NCBI RefSeq assembly: GCF_030122805.1
Contig: NZ_CP126080.1
Location: 3,105,001 to 3,169,000, forward strand
Direction of reading: 5' to 3'
Source: Mesobacillus sp. AQ2
GTDB taxonomy: Bacteria; Bacillota; Bacilli; Bacillales; Cytobacillaceae
DNA: 64,000 nucleotides
Below are positions 55,158 to 64,000 of this stretch, one piece after another; position 1 is the stretch's first letter, and the number at the start of each line of letters is the position of its first letter. The notes beneath the pieces are model-generated. The model was given only the letters and a program-made list of their open reading frames with translations, was not told where the DNA came from and ran no database searches. A program made the position numbers and the translations under genes.

Positions 55158-55203
55158 AAAAATAGAGAAGCTCAGAACATTATATATTCTAAGCTTCTCT
55201 ATT
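55158..55203 (-). terminator. Terminator after spmB
   Basis: Long stem AATAGAGAAGCT / AGCTTCTCTATT (with inner AGAA / TTCT), followed by TTTTGTTAGC on the minus strand; roughly symmetric, so it may act both ways. Confidence 0.88.
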
Positions 55204-55239
55204 TTCTATTTGACTATTCTTTTTGCATATTCGTATATC

Positions 55240-55773
55240 TTATTTTGAAAACATTAATGTCACAACAATGATTGCTGTTATAATTGCCACTGCGTCAGCA
55301 AGGAGGCCGACTTTGAGAGCATCACCCATCTTTTTGATCCCGACCGCACCGAAATATACAGTGAGGACATAAAAGGTAGTGTCCGTACTTCCCTGCAGTG
55401 TGGCAGCAAGGGTACCAATAAATGAATCCGGTCCATGGACACTAATCAGGTCGCTCGTTATTCCTAGTGCCGCTGTCCCTGAAATTGGCCTGATCAGCGC
55501 GAGCGGAACGATTTCAGCAGGTATCCCTGCCATCTCCAGTCCGGGACGAATCCAGCTCACCATCACATCAAGTGCTCCCGATGCCCTGAAGACTGCGATT
55601 GCGACCATCATCCCTACCAGGAACGGCATGATGGAGACGGCCATTTTGATCCCTTCCTTGCCCCCTTCTACAAAACTTTCATATGTGGGGACTTTTTTAT
55701 ACGTTCCATAAATCAGGATGAAAGCGATCAAGACAGGGATGAACCATAGTGATATTGCGGATACAATTTCCAT
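55240..55773 (-). CDS. spmB: Spore maturation protein SpmB
   Basis: Membrane protein required with SpmA for normal spore core dehydration. The 177-residue protein has nucleoside-transporter-gate type spans (MAVSIMPFLVGMMVAIAVF, LADAVAIITAIIVVTLMF) and the family stretch PLALIRPISGTAALGITSDL. Six bases after spmA. The spmA-spmB-rluB order is conserved. Confidence 0.95.
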   Translation of the reverse strand: MEIVSAISLWFIPVLIAFILIYGTYKKVPTYESFVEGGKEGIKMAVSIMPFLVGMMVAIAVFRASGALDVMVSWIRPGLEMAGIPAEIVPLALIRPISGTAALGITSDLISVHGPDSFIGTLAATLQGSTDTTFYVLTVYFGAVGIKKMGDALKVGLLADAVAIITAIIVVTLMFSK

Positions 55774-55779
55774 TTTGAT

Positions 55780-56367
55780 TTACCCCTTTTTGCTCCGTCT
55801 ATAGTAAAAGAACCGGTCAATCAGTACCGCTGCAACTGCTGAAACCGCAGTTGCCACAAGGGTAGGTCCCACTATATCTGTTGGATTTGCGGAATCATAA
55901 TTCATCCTGATCGCAATTACAGTGGTCGGGATGAGAGTAATACTCGCTGTATTGATCGCCAGGAAGGTGATCATCGAACGGCTGGCTTCGTTTTTCCCAT
56001 CATTCAACTCTTTCAGTTCTTCCATTGCTTTGATTCCGAGTGGTGTAGCCGCATTCCCAAGACCAAACATATTCGCGATCATGTTGGAAAGGATATAGCC
56101 CATCGCAGGATGGCTTGGAGGAACTTCCGGGAACAGCCTGGAGATAAATGGCTTAAATAAGCTGGAAAGCTTGGACAATAATCCTGAATCCTCAGCGATC
56201 CGCATCATGCCCAGCCAGAAAACAAGGATGCTGATCAAGCCGATACTCAGCGTGATCGCTTCCTTCGCCCCTGTAAAGACCGCTTCGTTCACCTCTGTCA
56301 TTGTGCCGTTGATCATCGCAAATCCCAGGCCAATTAAGATCATTACGACCCAGATATAGTTAACCAT
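55780..56367 (-). CDS. spmA: Spore maturation protein SpmA
   Basis: Partner of SpmB; also has the nucleoside-recognition gate fold. The 195-residue protein begins MVNYIWVVMILIGLGFAMIN and contains LFPEVPPSHPAMGYILSNMI and MFGLGNAATPLGIKAMEEL. It overlaps the end of dacB by 8 bases, so the three sporulation genes are one operon. Confidence 0.96.
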   Translation of the reverse strand: MVNYIWVVMILIGLGFAMINGTMTEVNEAVFTGAKEAITLSIGLISILVFWLGMMRIAEDSGLLSKLSSLFKPFISRLFPEVPPSHPAMGYILSNMIANMFGLGNAATPLGIKAMEELKELNDGKNEASRSMITFLAINTASITLIPTTVIAIRMNYDSANPTDIVGPTLVATAVSAVAAVLIDRFFYYRRSKKG

Positions 56368-57499
56368 GATCCTTGACCCCTGCTATTGATGTGAAAATAT
56401 TTTTAAAAAAATCAAAAAATGACTTTTGCTCTTTTTCTTCAAGTTTGTAATAAACAGGCAAACTGGCAATCTGTTTATCGTCAAGGAAAACATTTGCCCG
56501 GCCGGCAATCTTCTGATTCTGCAGATCACGCTGGTCCTTCCCCAGTTTTTTTAATCGATATTCAACCCTCACTAGTTCTTCTTCTTCTGAAGTAAGCGGG
56601 TAAACAAAGGAATGGTCCAGATAGACTTTGGTTTTATATTGAGATTCCTTGATTCCATCCACTTTACCTTTCGAAAGAATTTCCGCTATATCATAATCGG
56701 AAAATGCCGTTTCAAACATCTGGATATGGTCATTCCAATCATCGGGTGCATTGAGAGTGACGGCGATCATTTCAAAGTCGCCTCTTTTTGCAGTAGATAC
56801 CAGCGTCCTTTTTGCCCGTTTTGTATAACCTGTTTTCCCTCCTGTGCTGTACTTGTATTTTTCTGTCAGGAGCCTGTTCTTATTTTTCCACACCCTATCC
56901 CAGGTTTCTGTCGGGTTTGGAGCCCGGTGGATCTTAGTTCCCGAAATCTTCTTGTATTCCTCATTATTAATCGCATAGCGAGTCAATAACGCCATATCAT
57001 ATGCAGTTGATACATGATTTTCATGATCATCCAGGCCATGCGGATTGGCAAAATGAGTATCTGTCATTCCGATTTGCTGCGCTTTCTCATTCATCATGAA
57101 TACAAACCCATCGACACTGCCACCCACATGTTCCGCAATGGCGACGGCTGCGTCATTCCCTGATCTCAGCATCAGTCCATACACCAGGTCCTCGAGCCTG
57201 ATTTTTTCACCTGGCTTCAAATAAACCGATGATCCCTCAGCCCGGACTGCCCGATCACTTACTTTTACCATTTCATCCAACTTGCCCGATTCAATCGCGA
57301 GGATCGCTGTCATGATTTTGGTAATACTGGCAATCCTGCTCACCTTGTGCGCATCTTTTTCGAATAACACCCTTCCAGATTCCTGTTCCATTAAAATAGC
57401 ACTCCGGGCACTTACGGAAACAGAGGCCTGGACTGTTCCGGGTATGCCGTATATCAACAGAGTGACGATCATTAATAGTTTCATCAAAATCCTTTTCAT
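56360..57499 (-). CDS. dacB: D-alanyl-D-alanine carboxypeptidase DacB
   Basis: Sporulation-specific penicillin-binding protein 5* that trims cortex peptides. The 379-residue protein has a signal peptide (MKRILMKLLMIVTLLIYGIP), the three serine-enzyme motifs SITK, RSGNDAAVA and GGKTGYTKRAKR, and a C-terminal amphipathic end for membrane attachment. The start at 57499 follows AAGGAG/GGG; an earlier ATG gives a 31-residue extension without support. A sigma-E-type promoter lies at 57534-57562. Confidence 0.95.
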   Translation of the reverse strand: MKRILMKLLMIVTLLIYGIPGTVQASVSVSARSAILMEQESGRVLFEKDAHKVSRIASITKIMTAILAIESGKLDEMVKVSDRAVRAEGSSVYLKPGEKIRLEDLVYGLMLRSGNDAAVAIAEHVGGSVDGFVFMMNEKAQQIGMTDTHFANPHGLDDHENHVSTAYDMALLTRYAINNEEYKKISGTKIHRAPNPTETWDRVWKNKNRLLTEKYKYSTGGKTGYTKRAKRTLVSTAKRGDFEMIAVTLNAPDDWNDHIQMFETAFSDYDIAEILSKGKVDGIKESQYKTKVYLDHSFVYPLTSEEEELVRVEYRLKKLGKDQRDLQNQKIAGRANVFLDDKQIASLPVYYKLEEKEQKSFFDFFKNIFTSIAGVKDHG

Positions 57500-57533
57500 T
57501 GATTGACCCTCGTCTCCTTTGGCAGTTTGTACA

Positions 57534-57562
57534 AGTTTATGCGGGACAAGGCATGTTATGAC
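57534..57562 (-). promoter_or_regulatory. Sigma-E-type promoter of dacB
   Basis: Minus strand GTCATAAC, 13-base spacer, CATAAACT, 35 bases before the start. dacB is a known sigma-E gene. Confidence 0.55.
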
Positions 57563-57621
57563 ATAAAAGGAGTGTTTTAACTCTATGTTCACGCTCTGTA
57601 CTTCTGCTTTCGGCAGTTGGA

Positions 57622-57658
57622 ATAAGAAAAGGAACAGCCTGATATTGGCTGTTCCTTA
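57622..57658 (-). terminator. Terminator after ypuI
   Basis: Perfect stem AAGGAACAGCC / GGCTGTTCCTT, followed by TTCTTATT on the minus strand, 6 bases after the ypuI stop. Confidence 0.85.
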
Positions 57659-57664
57659 GAAAGA

Positions 57665-58153
57665 TTATCTTGATTGAAGCATTTTTGTCCGGTAATCCGT
57701 TTCATAGTATTCAAGTTCTTCACGAATCCTCTGGAAGCCGCTTTCCAGGCTGACGAGCAAGTCGCTTAGTTCAGCTGCCACTGGCTGCCTGAACTTGATT
57801 GCATTCTTGCCGGTATAAGCGGATCGGCTGTCTTCGTACCAGGCATCATTTTTTGGAGAGAAGAATTCTTCAATGCACTGATAGTAGATTCTGTATAATG
57901 TCTTTTCCGCTGCTGGTTTTGAAAACACTTCGGCCTGCAGGATTACCTTGCAGGCATCCAGCCCTTCTTCACAATAAACCGCAAGCTTACGGAGACTTGA
58001 CAGGATGGACTTATAATATTCCTCATCAGCTGGCTGGCCCTGTTTTAAGCCCTCCAGCGTTGTTCCATTCAGAAAGCCCTCAAGCTTAACGACTGTAGCG
58101 GACAGGAATTCTCTTACTTCTTCAATTTGTGTTTTTACGATTGTATTCCCCAA
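57665..58153 (-). CDS. ypuI: YpuI-like protein of unknown function (DUF3907 type)
   Basis: The 162-residue soluble, helix-rich protein begins MGNTIVKTQIEEVREFLSAT and includes TLYRIYYQCIEEFFSPKNDA. I recognise the N-terminus as similar to YpuI of B. subtilis, which is also between scpB and dacB. No catalytic motif. Function unknown. Confidence 0.75.
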   Translation of the reverse strand: MGNTIVKTQIEEVREFLSATVVKLEGFLNGTTLEGLKQGQPADEEYYKSILSSLRKLAVYCEEGLDACKVILQAEVFSKPAAEKTLYRIYYQCIEEFFSPKNDAWYEDSRSAYTGKNAIKFRQPVAAELSDLLVSLESGFQRIREELEYYETDYRTKMLQSR

Positions 58154-58234
58154 AATGACACCCCCAATGGATTTTGACCATGTCTGTTATAGCTAAGGTG
58201 ATGTTTTTCACCTATCCCCTTCGCACTCCGTCCT

Positions 58235-58654
58235 TTATACCGGCTGGACAATATAATCTAAAGGAGAGCGCACCTCAAATGCGCCTTTTTGCTCGATGCC
58301 CTCATAAATTCCGGGAATCTTGCTGAAATCCAGGCCCTTGAAAATTTCCGCGAACTCTTTCTGTTCATTTATATATACCCTTTTACGATGTCTGTATCCC
58401 GGATTTTTCAAAAGTGCTGCAAGTGCTACCAGGTCCTTCATGAATACTTCCTTATTACCTGCTTTAAAGACTGGGTTTTCAGTGAATGGAGTAATGCTTC
58501 CAACCAGCTCATCAAAATACCTGACATACAATACATGCAGGGTTTTCTCTGTGCCATCTTCTGCAAAAGTGACTTCACTCCGGTTGAAAAAATCCTCTGA
58601 GGTGTTTGATTTTTCCTTTTCAAGTTCATAACCAACACATTGCTTTATAAGCAT
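58235..58654 (-). CDS. Conserved-looking protein of unknown function (139 residues)
   Basis: Unrecognised. The start at 58654 (MLIKQCVGYELEKEK) has GGGAGG six bases upstream; 7 further upstream residues are rejected. The protein is soluble with alternating charged and hydrophobic residues, for example LHVLYVRYFDELVGSITPF and YRHRKRVYINEQKEFAEIF. It lies between scpB and ypuI, on the same strand. No membrane segment or motif. Confidence 0.65.
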   Translation of the reverse strand: MLIKQCVGYELEKEKSNTSEDFFNRSEVTFAEDGTEKTLHVLYVRYFDELVGSITPFTENPVFKAGNKEVFMKDLVALAALLKNPGYRHRKRVYINEQKEFAEIFKGLDFSKIPGIYEGIEQKGAFEVRSPLDYIVQPV

Positions 58655-58790
58655 GTTATTCCTCCCGTTGGACATTCATTCTTAAATCCTTATGTAGCAA
58701 GAAATGCTTTAAAGACTGGTCTCACATTCAAAGCACTTCTTGAATGATTATTTTGATTTTATCATAAATTCCAAACTTTGTGCACAACTG

Positions 58791-59384
58791 CTATTGGTCC
58801 ATTTCCATTGTTTCCTGGAATTTCTCGAAGAACAGATCTGCATCATCCTGCAGTTCGTCTTCTTCAATATTTTCCGGCAGTGGCGGAAGTTCGTTTATGT
58901 TTTTCAAGCCGAAGTAATCGAGGAATTCTTTTGTTGTCCCGTACAAAATGGCACGGCCTGTTCCTTCTGCCCTTCCAACTTCCTTGATCAGGGCTCGTGA
59001 AGAAAGCGTATGAAGCGGCCTCTCTGTTTTTACTCCGCGGATTTCCTCGATTTCGGCGCGCGTAATCGGCTGTTTATATGCGACAATCGCAAGGGTTTCC
59101 AGGGCTGCCTGGGATAAATGAGCGGTACCAGGCGATTCAACCAGCTTTTTAAGGTATACAGCATGTTCTTTTTTTGTAGCTAGCTGATATACTCCTGCCA
59201 GTTGGACAATGGTAATGCCGCGCTGTTCATCCCGGTCATAGTCACTCTGCAGTCCGACAATTATTTCATTGGCCTGGATTTCATCGACCTCAAGCACGGA
59301 GGTGATTTGCTTAAGGCTCAAGCCTTCATCTCCAGCTGCAAAAAGCAGGCTCTCCAATATTCCTTTCCACTTCACAATTCCCAC
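58791..59384 (-). CDS. scpB: Segregation and condensation protein ScpB
   Basis: Winged-helix subunit of the SMC-ScpAB chromosome condensation complex. The 197-residue protein has [40 protein letters not shown] and [20 protein letters not shown], the family hallmarks. Four bases after scpA. Confidence 0.97.
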   Translation of the reverse strand: MGIVKWKGILESLLFAAGDEGLSLKQITSVLEVDEIQANEIIVGLQSDYDRDEQRGITIVQLAGVYQLATKKEHAVYLKKLVESPGTAHLSQAALETLAIVAYKQPITRAEIEEIRGVKTERPLHTLSSRALIKEVGRAEGTGRAILYGTTKEFLDYFGLKNINELPPLPENIEEDELQDDADLFFEKFQETMEMDQ

Positions 59385-59388
59385 CGCT

Positions 59389-60132
59389 TTACTCCTTTCT
59401 TGATGTCATATAAATTTCAGCAAAGTTTTGTTCCTGCTCGACATCGATTTCCTTCCGCTTGATCAGCTCAAGTATTGCCAGGAACGTAACGACAATATGC
59501 TCACGGTCAGATTCAGGGAACAAATCATTGAATTTTTTCCTTGTTCCGCTTTCTTTCAGGAAGGTCAGGACCTCGTCCATTCTTTTTTCAATCGATATTT
59601 CCTGCCGCGCGATCTTGGTGGACATCGGCCTTTGGAGCTTTTTCCTTCTTAAAAGCTTCTGAAAAGCACCCAGCATATCATATAAAGAGATATCAAGATC
59701 AGCGTTATCGCTCTTACTATCATTAGAGTACTCAGTAAGATCACTTGGAGGCTTCGTGTACATAAGCCCTCTTTCCTCTTCAAGTGACTTCAAATCACTG
59801 GCAGCCTCTTTGAATTTTTTATATTCAATCAATCTCTCGACAAGCTCATTACGGGGATCATCTTCCTGATCGTATTCAAATTCATCTTCCAGCTCTTCTT
59901 CATGCTTCGGAAGCAGCATCTTGCTTTTGATTGCTAAAAGTGTTGCTGCCATCACAAGGTATTCACTTGCCACGTCAAGCTGCAATTCCTTCATCGCATG
60001 AATATACATTAAGTATTGTTCTGTGATTTTCGCTACCGGTATGTCGTAAATATCTATCTCCAAAGTATTGATTAAGTGCAGAAGTAAATCCAGCGGACCC
60101 TCAAAGGCCTCGATTTTCACATTATATTGCAT
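59389..60132 (-). CDS. scpA: Segregation and condensation protein ScpA
   Basis: Kleisin subunit that bridges the SMC heads. The 247-residue protein has the N-terminal kleisin segment [20 protein letters not shown] and [20 protein letters not shown], an acidic middle, and the C-terminal winged helix [20 protein letters not shown]. Two adjacent ATGs exist; the second (60132) is better placed relative to GGTGGG. Confidence 0.97.
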   Translation of the reverse strand: MQYNVKIEAFEGPLDLLLHLINTLEIDIYDIPVAKITEQYLMYIHAMKELQLDVASEYLVMAATLLAIKSKMLLPKHEEELEDEFEYDQEDDPRNELVERLIEYKKFKEAASDLKSLEEERGLMYTKPPSDLTEYSNDSKSDNADLDISLYDMLGAFQKLLRRKKLQRPMSTKIARQEISIEKRMDEVLTFLKESGTRKKFNDLFPESDREHIVVTFLAILELIKRKEIDVEQEQNFAEIYMTSRKE

Positions 60133-60320
60133 CATTTCCCACCAAAATTCCTATATTGAACTGCATCATTATATAAGTATAGTAGATTAACTCCATGTTA
60201 TCCATCACTAATTTAGAAGCAGCTCCGTTCAGAAATCCGCAAGCGCCCAAACCATTTCCTTTCCTGCTGCATATGCTGAAAATGTATATTAGGCTATTTC
60301 ACTATTAGGAGGTATGTTAA

Positions 60321-60416
60321 ATGTCTGATGGTAAAGGCTATGGCTACGGAGCAGGTTTCGCTTTAATCATCGTGCTTTTCATTTTGCTCATCATCATTGG
60401 TGCAGCGTGGTTATAA
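60321..60416 (+). CDS. YjcZ-type small sporulation membrane protein (31 residues)
   Basis: Product MSDGKGYGYGAGFALIIVLF, then ILLIIIGAAWL: a Gly/Tyr-rich start and one membrane helix. This is the pattern of the YjcZ family of tiny sporulation proteins. AGGAGG lies 8 bases before the ATG and a strong terminator follows, so it is a stand-alone gene on the plus strand between scpA and ypuF. Too short for routine ORF lists. Confidence 0.85.
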   Translation: MSDGKGYGYGAGFALIIVLFILLIIIGAAWL

Positions 60417-60441
60417 AACCAGGCAACAGTGAAAATTGTGG

Positions 60442-60470
60442 AATGCCCGGCAAAAGCCGGGCATTTTCCT
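60442..60470 (+). terminator. Terminator after the YjcZ-type gene
   Basis: Perfect AATGCCCGGC / GCCGGGCATT stem with AAAA loop, then TTCC on the plus strand. Confidence 0.85.
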
Positions 60471-60546
60471 CTTTAAATCAGCTTTTCCATGCTACGAATA
60501 GGTGGAATATATGCTAAGCTATTGTTAGTTGATTGGGGGTTTAATT

Positions 60547-61071
60547 ATGACTAAGTATCCAGTTTCCTATATACAATATCTCGCCCATTTCCATGGAGAC
60601 AGGGATTATTTTGAATGCCATGAAATTTTAGAGGAATATTGGAAAGCTACAGATGCTGGAAATAAAAAATCGATCTGGGTCGCACTGATTCTGCTCGCTG
60701 TTTCTAATTACCACCATCGCCGGAAAAACTTTTCAGGGGCTATTAGGACTTTAGGTAAAGCAATCGAGCTATTTTCGTCAGACATGCAGGCAATACGCCG
60801 CTTGGGAATCGACGCTGATCTGCTGACCGAATTCCTCGGCAAGAGGAGAAAAAACTTGCTCAACAATGTACCATATACAAGCTTCAATCTGCCCATAATT
60901 GACGCTGAGTTGAAAAAGCTTTGCCTTGAAGAATGCAAACAGAATGGTTTTACATGGGGAAAGACTAGTGATATGGACAATCCAGACTTGATCCACAGGC
61001 ACTCAACAAGGGATCGGACCGAGGTGATCTCCGAACGCAGGATGGCTCAGGAGGAAAGAAAAAGCAGGTAA
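60547..61071 (+). CDS. ypuF: YpuF-like DUF309 protein
   Basis: The 174-residue protein has the DUF309 signature FECHEILEEYWKATDAGNK followed by WVALILLAVSNYHHRRKNFS and GAIRTLGKAIELF. The start at 60547 (MTKYPVSYIQYLAHFH) is preceded by GGGGG; a TTG 6 codons earlier is less likely. Function unknown. Plus strand, convergent with ribT. Confidence 0.85.
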   Translation: MTKYPVSYIQYLAHFHGDRDYFECHEILEEYWKATDAGNKKSIWVALILLAVSNYHHRRKNFSGAIRTLGKAIELFSSDMQAIRRLGIDADLLTEFLGKRRKNLLNNVPYTSFNLPIIDAELKKLCLEECKQNGFTWGKTSDMDNPDLIHRHSTRDRTEVISERRMAQEERKSR

Positions 61072-61099
61072 AATAGAAGGTTTTCATCTCCAAAAAGTA

Positions 61100-61501
<402 letters not shown>

Positions 61502-61721
61502 TCATCGTGGTTTGACAGTAATAAACGGAATGATACCAACACCATTTTTTCCATTTTCCTTCTAATTTAAACCTTCGCTACTCAAGACCGAGTACCGCGG
61601 TAATCAAATGCTATTCACCATTTTGATATTATATGTTTTTCTGCATTTTCTGGTTCATATATAAATTGAATTGATATAATCATACATAATCCGGGCAGAT
61701 ACTTCAAATTTTATCTGTGCT

Positions 61722-61817
61722 CTATTGTCCTGGCACAATAAAAAACCAGTAGTAGGCTCCCCATCCAACAGACATCAATAGCAATAACAGAAACAATAGC
61801 CAGTTATTCTTTTTCAT
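61722..61817 (-). CDS. Small single-span membrane protein (31 residues)
   Basis: Product MKKNNWLLFLLLLLMSVGWG, then AYYWFFIVPGQ: a basic start and one long hydrophobic helix. GGAGGG lies 8 bases before the ATG. It sits alone between ribT and lysA on the minus strand. I do not recognise the family; the clean ribosome binding site and the Lys-rich, then hydrophobic pattern support a real gene. Confidence 0.6.
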   Translation of the reverse strand: MKKNNWLLFLLLLLMSVGWGAYYWFFIVPGQ

Positions 61818-61892
61818 ACAGAATCCCTCCAATCTGTTATTCTACAATAAGACCGGGGTTTTAGCCAATTTTTAAATAACACCCTATGAACA

Positions 61893-61920
61893 GCTAAAAA
61901 AGCTGCGGAAATGCAGCTTT
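61893..61920 (-). terminator. Terminator after lysA
   Basis: AAAGCTGC / GCAGCTTT with a 6-base loop and TTTTTTAG on the minus strand, at the lysA stop codon. Confidence 0.85.
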
Positions 61921-63238
61921 AACTGTTAACCTTTTCTTTAAGCGGAAGGTCTAATTTCACCATATCCTCGTATGTTTCACGGCGGACAACCAGCGTATCT
62001 TTTGAATTTTCAAGAAATACGACTGCAGGCCTTGGAAGGCGGTTATAGTTGTTTGCCATTGAATAGCCGTATGCTCCCGTACAAAATACTGCGAGGATGT
62101 CGTGGTTGCCAGTCTTTGGCAGCGGAAGGTCCCAGATTAGCATATCCCCTGATTCACAGCATTTCCCGGCGATCGAAACCGTCTCCTCAGGTTTATCCAT
62201 TACTCTATTTGCAAGGACTGCTTCGTACTTAGCCTGATACAAAGCTGGCCGGATATTGTCACTCATCCCGCCGTCAACCGCGACATACTTGCGGACATTT
62301 GGAACATCCTTCCTGGAGCCTATGCGGTAAAGTGTAGTACCAGCATCTCCTACAAGCGAACGTCCCGGCTCGATCCAGATTTCAGGCGTTTTCATTGAAT
62401 ATCGGGAAGCCTGCTTTTTCACCTCAGCAATTATTTCTTCCACATATTGCGCTGCTGGAATCGGATCATCTTCATCTGTATAACGAATCCCAAAACCACC
62501 GCCAAGATTAAGGACAGTGGATTCGAAGGACAATTCATTCTTCCATTGATGCAATTTTTCAAAGATTTTTTGGGCAGCTAGGATGAATCCTGTCGTTTCA
62601 AAAATTTGTGAACCTATGTGGCAATGCAATCCCAGCACATCGATCAGTTTTTCTTCCAGGGAAATGCGCATCGCCTCGTCAGCCTGTCCATTCTGTAAAT
62701 CGAAGCCAAATTTAGAGTCTTCCTGGCCTGTTAAAATATAATCATGAGTATGTGCTTCAATTCCAGGTGTAACTCTTAATAAAACCTTGGTGGGCGTGTT
62801 CTTTTCCTTGCAAATATCCTTCAGCATGTCAAGTTCATAAAAATTATCAACCACAATGCAGCCAATATTGTGCTCTATAGCCATGACCAGCTCTTCATAG
62901 CTTTTATTATTTCCATGAAAGTGGATTTTTTCTGTTGGAAATCCGGCTGCAAGTGCCGTGTACAGCTCCCCGCCAGAAACAACATCAAGCGAGAGACCTT
63001 CCTCAGCGGCCAATTGAACCATCGCCACCGTTGAAAAAGCTTTGCTGGCATATGCTACTTGTGCGGTGATTCCAGCATTTTCAAAAGTTCTTTTAAAAGC
63101 TTTTGCCCGTTCCCGGATTAAAGCTACATCATAAACATATAGCGGGGTCCCATATTTTTCAGCCAATTGGACTGTATCTACACCGCCTATCTCCAAATGT
63201 CCCAGTCGGTTAGTTTTTGCCGTTCCATGAAATTCCAT
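61919..63238 (-). CDS. lysA: Diaminopimelate decarboxylase
   Basis: Last step of lysine synthesis, PLP-dependent. The 439-residue protein has the PLP lysine in VAYASKAFSTVAMVQ, LHCHIGSQI, GGGFGIRYT, EPGRSLVGDAG and the dimer-interface cysteine region GKCCESGDMLI. Start follows GAGGGG. It follows spoVAF after a terminator, as in B. subtilis. I looked for a lysine riboswitch in 63239-63340 and saw none. Confidence 0.97.
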   Translation of the reverse strand: MEFHGTAKTNRLGHLEIGGVDTVQLAEKYGTPLYVYDVALIRERAKAFKRTFENAGITAQVAYASKAFSTVAMVQLAAEEGLSLDVVSGGELYTALAAGFPTEKIHFHGNNKSYEELVMAIEHNIGCIVVDNFYELDMLKDICKEKNTPTKVLLRVTPGIEAHTHDYILTGQEDSKFGFDLQNGQADEAMRISLEEKLIDVLGLHCHIGSQIFETTGFILAAQKIFEKLHQWKNELSFESTVLNLGGGFGIRYTDEDDPIPAAQYVEEIIAEVKKQASRYSMKTPEIWIEPGRSLVGDAGTTLYRIGSRKDVPNVRKYVAVDGGMSDNIRPALYQAKYEAVLANRVMDKPEETVSIAGKCCESGDMLIWDLPLPKTGNHDILAVFCTGAYGYSMANNYNRLPRPAVVFLENSKDTLVVRRETYEDMVKLDLPLKEKVNS

Positions 63239-63335
63239 GTTGTCCCCTCATCCCTTGCCAAAATATTCAATTCCCTGGTACAATATTTTCACATTTTTTC
63301 AAAAGAAGCCTGCACTTTTCGGGCATCTAATAAAC

Positions 63336-63363
63336 AAAAAGACAGTTCATTTGATGAACTGTC
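63336..63363 (-). terminator. Terminator after spoVAF
   Basis: Perfect GACAGTTCAT / ATGAACTGTC stem with a 3-base loop and TTTTTG on the minus strand. Confidence 0.9.
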
Positions 63364-63442
63364 TATTTATTTTTCGCTTTAAGACTTTAGTAAATTAAAA
63401 ACACTTTACCACAATTCCTGGCAACGCGCAATCGTAATCTCG

Positions 63443-64000
63443 TCAAGAGTTCGAAGGCTGTTTGAAGCGATTCCTTGCATGCACAATACTTGGACGGATT
63501 TTTGAGCCAGGAACGGTCCTTCTAATCAGAATCTGCATAAAAGCAACAGGATGGAAAGGAATAAATGGCCACAGATATGGAGTGTTCAATGATTTTATAT
63601 GTGCCAGAAACAACAGCCAAATGGTTGTACCAATCATAAACCCTGGGACATGGAATATGGCAGTTACAATCAGCAAAAATACTCTTCCTATTTTGTTTGC
63701 TACACTCAATTCATAACTTGGCGTCGCATAAGTACCGATTGCAGCCACAGCGACATAAAGTATGACTTCAGGCACGAACATTCCAACATCGATGGCGATT
63801 TGTCCAATCAGGACGGCAGCGATCAAACCCATCGCTGTAGAGAGCGGTGTCGGTGTATGGATGGCCGCCATCCTCAGGAACTCGATGCCGCCATCCGCCA
63901 TCATGATTTGCAGGAAGACCGGTATATTGGATTTTTCATTGGGTCCAATGAAAGATATTTTTTCAGGGAGCAAGTCAGGGTTCTGCACAAATAAATACCA
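63443..64000 (-). CDS. spoVAF: Spore germination protein SpoVAF, C-terminal part (cut by window edge)
   Basis: GerA-family A-subunit-like membrane protein at the end of the spoVA operon. The reading frame continues through base 64000, so the N-terminus lies outside. Visible: FLQIMMADGGIEFLRMAAIH, TPLSTAMGLIAAVLIGQIAI, MFVPEVILYVAVAAIGTYAT and a last span FMIGTTIWLLFLAHIKSLN, typical of the GerA membrane domain. Assignment to SpoVAF rather than another GerA protein rests on its place before lysA. Confidence 0.87.
   Translation of the reverse strand, partial: WYLFVQNPDLLPEKISFIGPNEKSNIPVFLQIMMADGGIEFLRMAAIHTPTPLSTAMGLIAAVLIGQIAIDVGMFVPEVILYVAVAAIGTYATPSYELSVANKIGRVFLLIVTAIFHVPGFMIGTTIWLLFLAHIKSLNTPYLWPFIPFHPVAFMQILIRRTVPGSKIRPSIVHARNRFKQPSNS

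Noticed and set aside
55068..55271. 67-residue plus-strand ORF
   Set aside because: Crosses the spmB terminator stem and lacks a ribosome binding site; composition looks like AT-rich non-coding DNA.
63239..63340. Lysine riboswitch upstream of lysA
   Set aside because: Only about 100 bases, with none of the L-box conserved segments.

Overview
The window is a chromosomal segment of an endospore-forming member of the Bacillaceae (Firmicutes). Evidence: spoIVA, sleB-ypeB, spmA/spmB, dacB, cotJABC and a spoVAF end are all present; ribosome binding sites are strong AGGAGG types with several TTG starts; and the gene order follows the Bacillus subtilis aroF-to-lysA/spoVA region almost gene for gene. 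Departures from B. subtilis suggest a more distant relative; a Mesobacillus- or Cytobacillus-like genome is my guess from general resemblance, not something I could test. No rRNA, tRNA, transposase, prophage or CRISPR was seen.

Layout, left to right (most genes on the minus strand). 1-4.5 kb: hisC (cut by the window edge), aroH, aroB, aroC and cheR, the aromatic part of the 'supraoperon', with no trp genes between aroH and hisC. 4.6-5.25 kb: a tandem array of 52-bp units. 5.3-10.4 kb: ndk, the menaquinone genes hepT-menG-hepS, mtrB (TRAP), folE and hbs. 10.8-11.1 kb: first copy of a 303-bp structured dispersed repeat (second copy at 23.66-23.97 kb). 11.2-24 kb: spoIVA, yphF, yphE, gpsA, der, a YIEGIA-family membrane protein with a small partner, yphA, ypzI, fni, ypfD, plsC, cmk, ypfB, motI. 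24-31.5 kb: ypeB, sleB, prsW, an asparaginase, ypdA, gudB, mecB. 31.5-34.4 kb: a CarH/LitR-like B12-binding MerR regulator, a phosphoesterase, an unknown membrane protein and a CBS protein. 34.5-35.6 kb: cotJABC. 35.7-44.4 kb: ypbF, ypbE, ypbD, recS, ypbB, fer, ribU with an FMN riboswitch, serA, a PHP phosphatase. 44.5-54.8 kb: an M23/LysM protein, rsiX-sigX, a second 52-bp array, resE-D-C-B-A, rluB. 55-64 kb: spmB-spmA-dacB, ypuI, scpB-scpA, ypuF, an orphan ribT, lysA and the 3' end of spoVAF.

How the genes work together: chorismate synthesis (aroB, aroC, aroH) feeds aromatic amino acids and menaquinone; hepS/hepT make the heptaprenyl tail and menG methylates the quinone; the res operon assembles c-type cytochromes and senses respiratory state; sigX/rsiX and prsW belong to cell-envelope stress control; the sporulation genes span engulfment, cortex, coat and germination. 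Regulatory sites that can be read directly include a sigma-X autoregulatory promoter, sigma-E-type promoters for spoIVA and dacB, cre-like CcpA boxes before serA and gudB, and the FMN riboswitch with its terminator.

The parts least explained by known genes are the two 52-bp tandem arrays (different sequences, identical period, each unit built around an inverted repeat, both placed between a terminator and the next promoter), the 303-bp structured repeat, a 97-bp element with perfect 14-bp terminal inverted repeats, and small unlisted genes of 31-47 codons. Functions are assigned from remembered family features, not from a database search.
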